A DNA stretch of 64,000 bases from Phycisphaerae bacterium (GTDB lineage Bacteria > Planctomycetota > Phycisphaerae > UBA1845). The DNA lies in contig JABWBH010000007.1 of assembly GCA_013360585.1 (NCBI GenBank), forward strand, positions 48,979-112,978, read 5' to 3'. A program made the translations under genes and the position numbers. Of the stretch, positions 25,110 to 32,703 are shown one piece after another; positions within the stretch are counted from its first letter, which is position 1; every line of letters starts with the position of its first letter. Below the pieces are notes generated by a model. That model did not search any database. It saw only the letters and a program-made list of their open reading frames with translations, and was not told the DNA's origin.

Positions 25110-26842
25110 GCGTGAACCCCCGTGGCCAAGGAAGCGTGCGCTAACGCCCGAGAGGCGTCCCGGATCGCGCTGGCGGCCACCTCTTCAGGCTCGTCGCCGC
25201 GGACCACCCCGTCCCAGAGGATGCGCCCGTCCAGTGCGATCAGGCGGGCCCGCATCCGCAACCCCGCCGCCATCGTCGCCCACGCCGCCGCCGCCACGCC
25301 TTCCAGCTTCTCGAACGCCGCAAGGAATGCAAGCTCCGCCGTCACCGCGGCGCGTGTCGGGGCGTCATCAAGCGCGCGGATCAACCGCGTGACACGTTCG
25401 TCCGCGCGTCGAACCTGGACGACCAGCGCGCCTTGCCCCGGTGCAGGCAGGAACTCGTCGAGGGAAAGCGACTCCGCGATCTCGTGCTCCAGTCCGAGAC
25501 GCACCAGCCCCGCCGTGGCGAGGATCGCCGCGTCAAACTGTCCCTGGCGCACCTGGCGCACACGATCATCCACCGGTCCGCGCATCACGACCGGAACAAG
25601 ATCCCCTCGCAGCGAAAGAAGCTGCGCCGCTCGCCGAGGACTGCTCGTGCCCACCACCGCCCCCGCGGGAAGATCCGCCAGCCGCCGACCGTCCCGCGAC
25701 ACGACGGATTCTCCCGGCGCGCCGCGCGGCAGGATCGCGGGAAGGTCGAACTCGGACGACAACGCCAGCGGAACGTCCTTGAGGCTGTGTACCGCCAAAT
25801 CCACCTCGCCGCGGCGCAGCGCCTCATCGAGGTCGTCCGTGAAGGGCGCGTCGCCGTCGAGTGCGGCGATCGCCCGCGTCAGGTCGCGGTCGCCGGACGT
25901 CTCGAGCGCGACGATCTCGGCGTCCACGCCTCGCTCCCGAAGACGTTCCGCCACGTGGGCCGCCTGCCACATCGCCAGGCGGCTGCGGCGCGTGCCGAGA
26001 CGCACACGATGATTATCACCGTCCGCGAGAACGCCGCGCGGCGGCGGCGGGGAATCCTCGAATCCGGCGCCTTCAGACAACCCCTCGACGGCAAGGGCAG
26101 CGATGATCCGCTCGATGCCCGGAAGGCGACCGATCGCCTCGTCACAGACAATCCAGCGGTCGTCCAGTCTGGCTGCGGCGAGTCCTGACGGGGATTCGGC
26201 GGAGTCGGCTTCCTTCGCCGAAAGTCCGAGACGCTGCGGAATGTCGCTCGTCGCGTGGTACGCGCCGCCGATCAGAAAGGGGAGAACGACGAGGTCATAC
26301 CCGCGCAGTCGTCGCGGCGCGTCCTCGATGTGCAGGTCTTCGTCGAGATACGCGGGAATGCAGGAGACGCAGCGCTTCTGACGGGCGAGCCGCAACGCCA
26401 GCATGACGGTGGCGCGGCGGCTCTCCGGATGACGCGGCGTGCCGTGCCCGCATACCACGGCGACGGTCCGTTGCGGATCAAGATCGTAAGCGCCGATCAA
26501 GGCGCGGAGGCGATCCCCGGCAAGCGTGGCGATGTCCGCGTGCGTACCCAGCGGGGCGGTCAAGGAGAACCGCGCCGGAACCGCAAGACCGGCGGCCTGA
26601 ACTTCCTCCGCCAGCAGACCGTGAAAGTACCCCTCGCTGGTCATCACCGGAACAACCACCGCGAGGTCACCCGCCGTGGTGCGGAGGGCGTCCCGCCACA
26701 AGGGCTCACCCAGCCGGAAAGCCGCCAGCCCCACGTCGAATCCGATCTGTTCCGCCACCTGTTTCGCCGTCTTCCGCAACACGGCGTTCGCGTCGGATTC
26801 GTCGCCGCCGCCGTGCGCCGCGAGAATCAAGGTTCGAGTCAT
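25106..26842 (-). CDS. Fused sirohydrochlorin chelatase-like / porphobilinogen deaminase-like protein
   Basis: The ATG at 26842 overlaps the hemA stop and gives 578 residues. Residues 1-260 are a two-lobed CbiX-type chelatase with LILAAHGGG (His10) and VVCGHGTPRH. Residues about 295-575 resemble HemC: RLGTRRSRLAMWQA, ETSGD, DLAVHSLKDVP (catalytic Asp), VVGTSSPRRAAQ and LPAPGQGALVVQVR. The site that should read GGCQVPIG instead reads EGVAAAAWA (about 514-522), and the HemC part has no cysteine at all. The usual dipyrromethane anchor is therefore missing. The chain position is as expected for hemC, so it may use another anchor, be inactive, or work in another way. Confidence 0.85.
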   Translation of the reverse strand: MTRTLILAAHGGGDESDANAVLRKTAKQVAEQIGFDVGLAAFRLGEPLWRDALRTTAGDLAVVVPVMTSEGYFHGLLAEEVQAAGLAVPARFSLTAPLGTHADIATLAGDRLRALIGAYDLDPQRTVAVVCGHGTPRHPESRRATVMLALRLARQKRCVSCIPAYLDEDLHIEDAPRRLRGYDLVVLPFLIGGAYHATSDIPQRLGLSAKEADSAESPSGLAAARLDDRWIVCDEAIGRLPGIERIIAALAVEGLSEGAGFEDSPPPPRGVLADGDNHRVRLGTRRSRLAMWQAAHVAERLRERGVDAEIVALETSGDRDLTRAIAALDGDAPFTDDLDEALRRGEVDLAVHSLKDVPLALSSEFDLPAILPRGAPGESVVSRDGRRLADLPAGAVVGTSSPRRAAQLLSLRGDLVPVVMRGPVDDRVRQVRQGQFDAAILATAGLVRLGLEHEIAESLSLDEFLPAPGQGALVVQVRRADERVTRLIRALDDAPTRAAVTAELAFLAAFEKLEGVAAAAWATMAAGLRMRARLIALDGRILWDGVVRGDEPEEVAASAIRDASRALAHASLATGVHA

Positions 26843-28020
26843 ACTGCAACCCTCCGTGTCGGCGCGCCGGGAGCGGTTTGATCCCCACCAACGACGTCGG
26901 CTCGTTCTACCGCGGGCGACACCGCCGACCATCCAGCCCGACCGCGCCGTCTTCGGTTCTCACACCAGCGCATGAAGCGCGCCTGCTCCTCGTCCAGAAC
27001 CGCCGCAGCCCGCGCCTTCGCCGCTTCGACCGCGGACCCGCCGTCCGCTCCGAACCGCCGAGCGAGACTCTCGAGGTCCAGCAGTTCGACGCCCGGCAGC
27101 CGCGCAACGTCCGGCTCGACGTTGCGCGGCATGCCGAGGTCGATGAGGAGGAGGATGTTTCGTAAGTTGCAGGCGCCACGCTGCCGCAGGGCGTCGCGGA
27201 CGATCGCCGTCGTCAGCAGGGGCGTCGTCGATGACGTGCAGGCGACTACAACGTCGGCCGAAGCGAGTTCACCCGCGACGGAATCAAGATCGACCGCGCA
27301 ACCCCCGACCCGCGCCGCAAGCTCCCCCGTGCGCGACGCATGCCGCCCCGCGATGACGATCCGCGACCAGCCGGCGTCCTTCACGCTCTCCAACGTCTCA
27401 GCAGCCATCGTTCCGCTGCCGATCATCAACAAGGCTCCGGAACGCCTTTCCGACGCCGCGCGATCCCGCAGCAGTCTCGCGGCCTCGCCGGTAAAGGAGG
27501 AAGCCACCCGTCGAATCCCGGAGTCCTTGCGGGCCCGGCGCCCGGCGCGAACCGCGGAGCGCAGAAGCGCGGAAAGGAGCGGACCGGTCGTTCCGAGGCG
27601 CTGTGCGTTCGTCAGGCAGGCACTGACCTGCCCGAGCACGTGATCCTCGCCCAGCATCGGCGAATCCAGCCCCGCCGCCACGCGGAACAAGTGCGCAACG
27701 ACGTGGTCGCCGTGAAGGATCCTTGCATGACGGCGCAGCGCCGGAACCGACATCCCGCTTCGGGCGGACAGGAGCGCGAGGATCGGCCCGATGTCCGGCG
27801 CGGCGGAGGCGTTCGCGGTCTGCACGTCGGCGGTAGAGTCGGACTCGACGGCGAGAAACGTCTCAAACCGCCCGCACGTGCGCAGAACGGCGCTTTCCCC
27901 GGCGAAAGCCCGCACTTGCCGCGCATACGCCTCGATCTCGCCCGCGCAGGGCGTGATGCGCTCGCGGACGCTCAGCGGCGCTGTCCGGTGCGTAAACCCG
28001 ATGTACGTCAGCCCGATCAC
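26839..28020 (-). CDS. hemA: Glutamyl-tRNA reductase
   Basis: The product has 393 residues and starts with GTG (GGAGA 9 bases upstream). The catalytic domain has FTHRTAPLSVRER and the nucleophile in LRTCGRFE (Cys49). LGEDHVLGQV and the NADPH-binding LLMIGSGTMAAETL follow, then LIDLGMPRNVEPDV. HemA makes glutamate-1-semialdehyde from Glu-tRNA, the first step of C5 tetrapyrrole synthesis. The C-terminal dimer domain is somewhat short. No hemL is in the window. Its stop overlaps the cbiX-hemC start. Confidence 0.94.
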   Translation of the reverse strand: MIGLTYIGFTHRTAPLSVRERITPCAGEIEAYARQVRAFAGESAVLRTCGRFETFLAVESDSTADVQTANASAAPDIGPILALLSARSGMSVPALRRHARILHGDHVVAHLFRVAAGLDSPMLGEDHVLGQVSACLTNAQRLGTTGPLLSALLRSAVRAGRRARKDSGIRRVASSFTGEAARLLRDRAASERRSGALLMIGSGTMAAETLESVKDAGWSRIVIAGRHASRTGELAARVGGCAVDLDSVAGELASADVVVACTSSTTPLLTTAIVRDALRQRGACNLRNILLLIDLGMPRNVEPDVARLPGVELLDLESLARRFGADGGSAVEAAKARAAAVLDEEQARFMRWCENRRRRGRAGWSAVSPAVERADVVGGDQTAPGAPTRRVAV

Positions 28021-28158
28021 CAGCCGTTGTCTCCGGAATCGTGTTGCACAACAAAGCCGCGCCGGTGAGGAAGCGGTTTCCTGCGTTGTCGATCCGCAGG
28101 TCTTGCGCCGGCGTCCCGAGGTTCGCCGTCCCGATCGCCGCGCAGAACCGCACCGCCG

Positions 28159-29895
28159 TCACCGGCCCGCAAGCCGAAGCTGCACCAGCCCCCGCGTCTC
28201 ATCTTCCTTTCCCGTGATTTTCCACCGCGATTGCGCCGGCGCGAGCAGACGCTGGTAATAATCCCCCAGCGACTCCCCGACGCCGCGATCCCGCGCCCAC
28301 GCTTCCAGCAGCGGGCGCAACGTCGGAACCAGCGCCTCAGTCGCAACATCCGCCGCAAAAAGGTCCGCCATCCGAATCCCCGCCAGGCTCCCCCCCACGT
28401 AAACGTGATAGACGTCGGGTTTACGTCCCACGAAAGCGATGTCCGCCGTATAAGGCCGCGAGCACCCGTTAGGACAACCCGTCATGCGCATCGTCAGCGG
28501 CGCGTCACGCAGTCCCAGCCGCGTGAGTTCCGCCTCGAAGGCGTCCACCACCGACGGCATCAGCCGCTCCGACTCCGCCATCGCCAGCCCGCATGTCGGC
28601 AGCGCGGGACACGCCATCGAATACCGCCGCGCAGCCGAGAGTTCTCCCGCGAGGCGCACGCCGTGGTCACGCAGCAGCGCCTCGACTCGCGCCACCTGCG
28701 CCTCGGTCAGATCCGTCAGGAGCATGTTCTGATGCGGTGTGAGGCGAACGCCCGGGCGAAGTTCCCGCATGATCGTACGAAGCGCCGAGCGCATCCGACA
28801 TCCGTCGGCGTCGATGATTCTCCCGTTCTCGATGTAAACGCCGTGGAAGTACCGACCGTCGCCCTGTCGATGTGTGCCCAGATGATCGTCGCACCCCGGC
28901 TCCGCCAAGACGACCGGCGGATGCAGCGGGAAGTTGACATATCGCTCATACGCCTCGCGGAATCCGTCAAGACCCCACTGCTCCAGCAGGTATTTCAACC
29001 GGGCGTGGCGCCGATCGACGCGGTTGCCGTAATCGCGGAACACCGCGCAGACCGCCCGGACCGCCTCGACGGCATGCGCCGGTTCAATGAACGCGACGGT
29101 CTGCCCCAGGGCGGCGAACGTGTCCGGCTTGTTGTGCGTCATCCCCAGCCCGCCGGCGACCACGAGGTTGAACCCGCGGATTTCCGGCCCCTCCGTGATC
29201 GCCACCAGTCCGCAGTCATATGAGTACACGTCGATGCAGTTGTCAGACGCCAGCGCGATCCCGGTCTTGAACTTGCGCGGCAGGTACCGGTCTCCGTAAA
29301 AAGGCTCTTCCCCCTCGGTCGTGGCGACCTTCTCCTCGTCAAGCCAGATCTCGAAATACGCCTTCGATTGCGGACGCAGATCGCGGGCGATCGCGTCGGC
29401 AAGTTCCCGCAGACGCACGTGATCACGGTCGGCCAGCGGCGCGGGGCAGGTCATCACGTTGCGCTCGACGTCTCCGCAGGCCGACAGCGTCGTCAGCAGC
29501 GACCGGTTCACGGCGGCGATCGTCTCCTTCAGGTCGTGCTTGAGCACCCCGTGAAACTGAATCCCCTGGCGCGTCGTCACGCGCATCGACCGGAATTCAT
29601 GACGATCCACCAGCTCATCCAGGCGCAAGTATTGCTCCGCCGAGAGGGCCCCGCCGGGGATCGCCAGCCGCACCATGAACATCGTCTTCTCGCCCAGCCC
29701 CGCTTTCCGCCGCTCCTGACGCACGTCGCGGTCGTCCTGCTGGTACACCCCGTGAAACTTGAGCAGGCTGGCGTCCGCCTCGTCGAACGCCGGCGCATCG
29801 GCGCGGAGCGTCTCGGCGATCGTGCCGCGCAGGTGATACGAGGCCTTCTTGTGTCCCTCGACTTTCGATTCCGTCTTGTTCTGATCTTCGCTCAT
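28159..29895 (-). CDS. cysI: Assimilatory sulfite reductase hemoprotein
   Basis: The ATG at 29895 gives 578 residues, the usual length. Two ferredoxin-like/SNiR repeats are present. The siroheme-4Fe4S ligands are ACPALPTC (Cys429, Cys435) and MTGCPNGC (Cys474, Cys478). RVTTRQGIQFHGV and NVMTCPAP mark the N-terminal half. No cysJ flavoprotein is present, so electrons may come from ferredoxin, as in plant-type enzymes. It reduces sulfite to sulfide and needs siroheme, whose synthesis genes follow. The gap to cysH is 14 bases. Confidence 0.93.
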   Translation of the reverse strand: MSEDQNKTESKVEGHKKASYHLRGTIAETLRADAPAFDEADASLLKFHGVYQQDDRDVRQERRKAGLGEKTMFMVRLAIPGGALSAEQYLRLDELVDRHEFRSMRVTTRQGIQFHGVLKHDLKETIAAVNRSLLTTLSACGDVERNVMTCPAPLADRDHVRLRELADAIARDLRPQSKAYFEIWLDEEKVATTEGEEPFYGDRYLPRKFKTGIALASDNCIDVYSYDCGLVAITEGPEIRGFNLVVAGGLGMTHNKPDTFAALGQTVAFIEPAHAVEAVRAVCAVFRDYGNRVDRRHARLKYLLEQWGLDGFREAYERYVNFPLHPPVVLAEPGCDDHLGTHRQGDGRYFHGVYIENGRIIDADGCRMRSALRTIMRELRPGVRLTPHQNMLLTDLTEAQVARVEALLRDHGVRLAGELSAARRYSMACPALPTCGLAMAESERLMPSVVDAFEAELTRLGLRDAPLTMRMTGCPNGCSRPYTADIAFVGRKPDVYHVYVGGSLAGIRMADLFAADVATEALVPTLRPLLEAWARDRGVGESLGDYYQRLLAPAQSRWKITGKEDETRGLVQLRLAGR

Positions 29896-29909
29896 GCGCT
29901 TATGTCGCC

Positions 29910-30668
29910 TCAAATGCCCGCGCCACCGTGCAGACCGCATTCCGTCTTCTCGAAATCCACCCAGCGCCCCGCACGCGTGTACTCTCCGAGCTTCGATCCC
30001 TCGACCGGTTTGGTGCAGTGCGTGCAGCCGATCGTCGGGTAACCCTGCTCGTGCAGCTTGTTGTAGGGAACACGGTTCTCCCGGATGTACGTCCAGACCC
30101 GCTCCCGCGACCAGTGCGTCAGCGGGTTGAACTTGAGCACCTGGTACTTCCAGTCCCACTCCATCACGTTGATGTTCGCGCGCGTCGCCGACTGACTGCG
30201 CATCAGTCCGGTGATCCAGACGTCAACGCCGGAAAGAGCGGTCACCATCGGATCCACCTTGCGGATCTGACAGCATAACGTCGGATTCGTCCGCCACAGT
30301 TGCGGACCGTGCCGTCGCTCCTGCTCCTCGGGGGTCAGCGTCGTCCCCCGGTTCTCGAAACGAAGATGCGGGTAGCGCCGGATCATCTCATCGCGCAGGG
30401 CGTACGTTTCGGGAAAGAAAAACATCGTGTCCAGGTACACGACGGTCAGCGGTCGCTGCTCCCGCGCCACCATGTCGATCAGGGCGCAGCCCTCCATCCC
30501 GAACGAAGTGGTCACAACCACCTCGTGATTCGCGAAGCGCCGCAACGCCCACGAAATCAGTTCCTGCGTGGGGGTCAGCTCTCCCAGTCCCGACAACGCC
30601 GGCACCGTTTCCCGCGGCGACGCCCGGTCGCCGTCTCCGATCTCAATTGACACGGATGCGTCTTTCAT
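29910..30668 (-). CDS. cysH: Adenylyl-sulfate reductase (thioredoxin), 4Fe-4S type
   Basis: The ATG at 30668 has GGAAGGA 7 bases upstream and gives 252 residues. The PAPS-reductase fold shows VVTTSFGMEGCALIDM and VYLDTMFFFPETY. CC at 132-133 and the CxxC pair (215, 218) are the ligands of the iron-sulfur cluster that marks the APS-using type. ECGLH (Cys244) is the catalytic cysteine. It reduces APS to sulfite. In-frame codons upstream to 30755 run through the terminator hairpin and are not likely to be translated as part of this protein. Confidence 0.94.
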   Translation of the reverse strand: MKDASVSIEIGDGDRASPRETVPALSGLGELTPTQELISWALRRFANHEVVVTTSFGMEGCALIDMVAREQRPLTVVYLDTMFFFPETYALRDEMIRRYPHLRFENRGTTLTPEEQERRHGPQLWRTNPTLCCQIRKVDPMVTALSGVDVWITGLMRSQSATRANINVMEWDWKYQVLKFNPLTHWSRERVWTYIRENRVPYNKLHEQGYPTIGCTHCTKPVEGSKLGEYTRAGRWVDFEKTECGLHGGAGI

Positions 30669-30714
30669 TCTCGGTCCTTCCGCCCTTTTCGGACCCCGCC
30701 GGTTCCGGCGCAAC

Positions 30715-30744
30715 AAAAAAGCCCGCGGGACACTTCCCGCAGGC
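30715..30744 (-). terminator. Attenuator hairpin in the cysH leader
   Basis: On the minus strand GCCUGCGGGA (30744-30735) pairs with UCCCGCGGGC (30730-30721), ten pairs with one G-U, around a 4-base loop. Six U follow (30720-30715). It is an intrinsic terminator that lies between the leader peptide and the cysH start, 47 bases before the ATG. The segment AGUGUCCC in its loop and 3' arm can pair instead with GGGACACU in the leader (30800-30793). Confidence 0.82.
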
Positions 30745-30785
30745 TTGAACATCACCTGGTTATCGAGTCGGTGAGTGCGTTGCCG

Positions 30786-30836
30786 CTAGGTCAGTGTCCC
30801 CCCTGTTAACGGCGGACAACAACCGCAACAACACAT
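30786..30836 (-). CDS. Cysteine-rich leader peptide (MCCCGCC...)
   Basis: This 16-residue frame reads Met-Cys-Cys-Cys-Gly-Cys-Cys followed by PPLTGGTLT and TAG. Five of the first six codons after ATG are Cys (four TGT, one TGC). AGGGGG lies 6 bases before the ATG. It is the only reading frame between the putative promoter and the attenuator of cysH. Leader peptides with runs of one codon control attenuation in amino acid operons, and polycysteine leaders that respond to cysteine are known in mycobacteria. Here a ribosome stalled on the Cys codons would leave 30800-30793 free to break the terminator. Expression is inferred. Confidence 0.75.
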   Translation of the reverse strand: MCCCGCCPPLTGGTLT

Positions 30837-30926
30837 GCAGACCCCCTGCGCGACCGGATACCGCGCCGAAACGGGCGCGGGACCGAGAACATGCTGGAAT
30901 CCGCTCAGACTCATACTCAACGGGAG

Positions 30927-30953
30927 CTTATACGACGGTCCAACCGATGTCAA
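30927..30953 (-). promoter_or_regulatory. Candidate sigma-70 promoter for the cysH operon
   Basis: On the minus strand TTGACA (30953-30948) is followed by TATAAG (30932-30927) with a 15-base spacer, which is shorter than the ideal 17. Transcription would begin near 30920, about 85 bases before the leader peptide ATG. It is the best -35/-10 pair in the divergent gap with the ECF sigma gene. Confidence 0.45.
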
Positions 30954-31037
30954 GGTGTGCCCCTGAACCCCGGAATCCGGACGGAACTCCCGAGAACCGA
31001 CCGCAGGGGTCCATCGCCGACCGGGTCGCAAGTTACA

Positions 31038-31625
31038 ATGTCTGCCGCCGTGAGCGTCGAACCGACGGACGTAGAACTTCTGACGCGAATCCGCGCGGGG
31101 TCCGAGGACGCGCTTCGCATCCTGATGCGCCGCCACGACGCGCTGATCCGGTACACCGTCTTTCGCTTTTCACGCGACCGCTGTCACGCTGACCCCGCCT
31201 GGCTCGACGACATCGCCGCCTCCTGCTGGGCGGCGCTGGCCGAGCGGGCGCGGTCCGACCGGGCAGTGCCCGCCAATCTCCCCGGATTGCTCGTCACGCT
31301 CGCACGAAACCGGACGATCAGTGCCGTGCGAACCGAGGATCGCGCGATCGCCAGAGCCGTCCGATATGCACGGCAGCGGACCTCCGAAAACGACTTATCC
31401 GGGGATGCTTCCACCATCATCGAGCGCCTCGAAGAACTGAACCGCCTCCGCGAAATCCTCGCCGGCCTGGAGGAGCCGGATCGTCGGATTCTGGCCGAGC
31501 TGCCCCTGATTCTCGATCGACGGTGGACCGAGGCCGCCCGGCGGCTGGACATGCCGGAATCCACCCTCCGATCCATCTGGGCCACCCTTAAGGACAAGAT
31601 TCGAGCCGGGTGGCCCGACCCGTAA
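31038..31625 (+). CDS. ECF sigma factor-like protein
   Basis: The ATG at 31038 gives 195 residues. Region 2 includes EDALRILMRRHDALIRYTVFRFS, LDDIAASCWAALAERAR and LLVTLARNRTISAVR. Region 4 includes EPDRRILAELPLIL and TEAARRLDMPESTLRSIWATLKDKIRAG with a helix-turn-helix. It lacks the FFFAAARAMR segment of the factor at 7455, so it belongs to another ECF group. The gene after it encodes a membrane protein that may be its regulator. Ribosome site is weak (AAGTTACA). Confidence 0.8.
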   Translation: MSAAVSVEPTDVELLTRIRAGSEDALRILMRRHDALIRYTVFRFSRDRCHADPAWLDDIAASCWAALAERARSDRAVPANLPGLLVTLARNRTISAVRTEDRAIARAVRYARQRTSENDLSGDASTIIERLEELNRLREILAGLEEPDRRILAELPLILDRRWTEAARRLDMPESTLRSIWATLKDKIRAGWPDP

Positions 31626-31774
31626 ACGAGTCGATCCGTGGCGCGGATTCCTTTCGGGGGGCCTCCAGCCGAACAAGGAGGCCGCTGCAATACCGAACCG
31701 CGCCCGTCAGGAAGCGGGCGTTTCGCGCCTCGCGGCGTCGGCGGCGACAGGTATTACGGCGCCACCGGATACTG

Positions 31775-32281
31775 ATGCTGGAGATTCATCCGGTCACCGA
31801 GCACAAAGTTATGACGCAGGAAAGAGATCAACGCGACGCCGAGGCGATCCTGAGCGAGCTTCTTGAGGCCCAGTCCTGCGGCGTCTTCGCGCCGACACCC
31901 GTGGACAAGGTTCTTGCCCGTGCCACCGGTCAACATGCGGTTCGCGTGGTCCCAACCCACCGGCGGCGGCGGCGTCTGCTGCTGACGGGCGGTGGCGTCC
32001 TGGCGGCAGCCGCCACCCTGCTACTGTGGATCACCTTCCGCGCCGGATTCTCAGTCGAACCCGACTCCGGCGGCGCTTTGAGCCCTCTCGCTGGCGGAAA
32101 CCCGACCGGCACGGCGAGTGAGCAGCAGCTCTCTCTGTTGAAGTTCCCCGAGTGCTTCAGCGGCCCCGGCATGCTCGTCGATGCCTCCTGCCGCCCCTAC
32201 GACCTCGACGGCGACGGCGACATCGACCTGGCCGATTTTCACCGCCTTCAGGTTTCGGCCACACCCGACGCGCGGCAATAA
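31775..32281 (+). CDS. Single-pass membrane protein with EF-hand/dockerin loop
   Basis: The ATG at 31775 gives 168 residues; an ATG at 31811 is equally possible, as neither has a good ribosome site. An N-terminal cytoplasmic segment of about 65 residues is followed by RRRRR, then one transmembrane helix (LLLTGGGVLAAAATLLLWI). The C-terminus has YDLDGDGDIDLADFHRLQ, one calcium-binding dockerin type I/EF-hand loop. Position after an ECF sigma gene and the one-helix topology suggest an anti-sigma-like role, but no zinc motif of known anti-sigma factors is seen. Confidence 0.6.
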   Translation: MLEIHPVTEHKVMTQERDQRDAEAILSELLEAQSCGVFAPTPVDKVLARATGQHAVRVVPTHRRRRRLLLTGGGVLAAAATLLLWITFRAGFSVEPDSGGALSPLAGGNPTGTASEQQLSLLKFPECFSGPGMLVDASCRPYDLDGDGDIDLADFHRLQVSATPDARQ

Positions 32282-32573
32282 TCACACGCTGTCTCAGGAC
32301 CGTCCCGCGACCGTGAGCGAGCTCCCCTACCGTACCGCGACCGTGGGGAGCGGGTTCTTTGACATTGCGGGGATCGTTGTCGTGAGCGAGGTACTGGGGG
32401 TTTCCCGCGCGACTGGACCGACGCCGACGCCGACGATGCCCGAGGCGACGGCGAGAATGAAATCGCCGACGCTCGCACCGCGGGTGTGATCCTCGCCGAA
32501 GGAGAACCGCCCGATAACCCCTTCTCGCCGTCGCGCTTCCCCTGCTAAGCGTGGACGCATCGACCCGAACTTG

Positions 32574-32597
32574 CGCGCAGATGATTTGATCTGCGCG
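32574..32597. promoter_or_regulatory. Inverted repeat upstream of the TIGR03790 gene
   Basis: CGCGCAGAT and ATCTGCGCG form a perfect 9-bp dyad around a 6-base loop, 107 bases before the next ATG. It could be an operator or end the transcript of the preceding gene. The rest of the 422-base gap (32282-32703) holds no gene that I can support. Confidence 0.35.
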
Positions 32598-32703
32598 ATA
32601 ACGCGCAAATCCGGAATCCATCACCGTATCCGTCTGCTGCGTAGTTCGAGCCGGACATCCCTTGTTGTATGATGTGGTCCCGGAAAGGGAAGGAGGCGGA
32701 CCG

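Noticed and set aside
30669..30755. Longer CysH starting at 30755
   Set aside because: The extension would be encoded by the terminator hairpin and U tract, lacks family similarity, and the ATG at 30668 has a good ribosome site.
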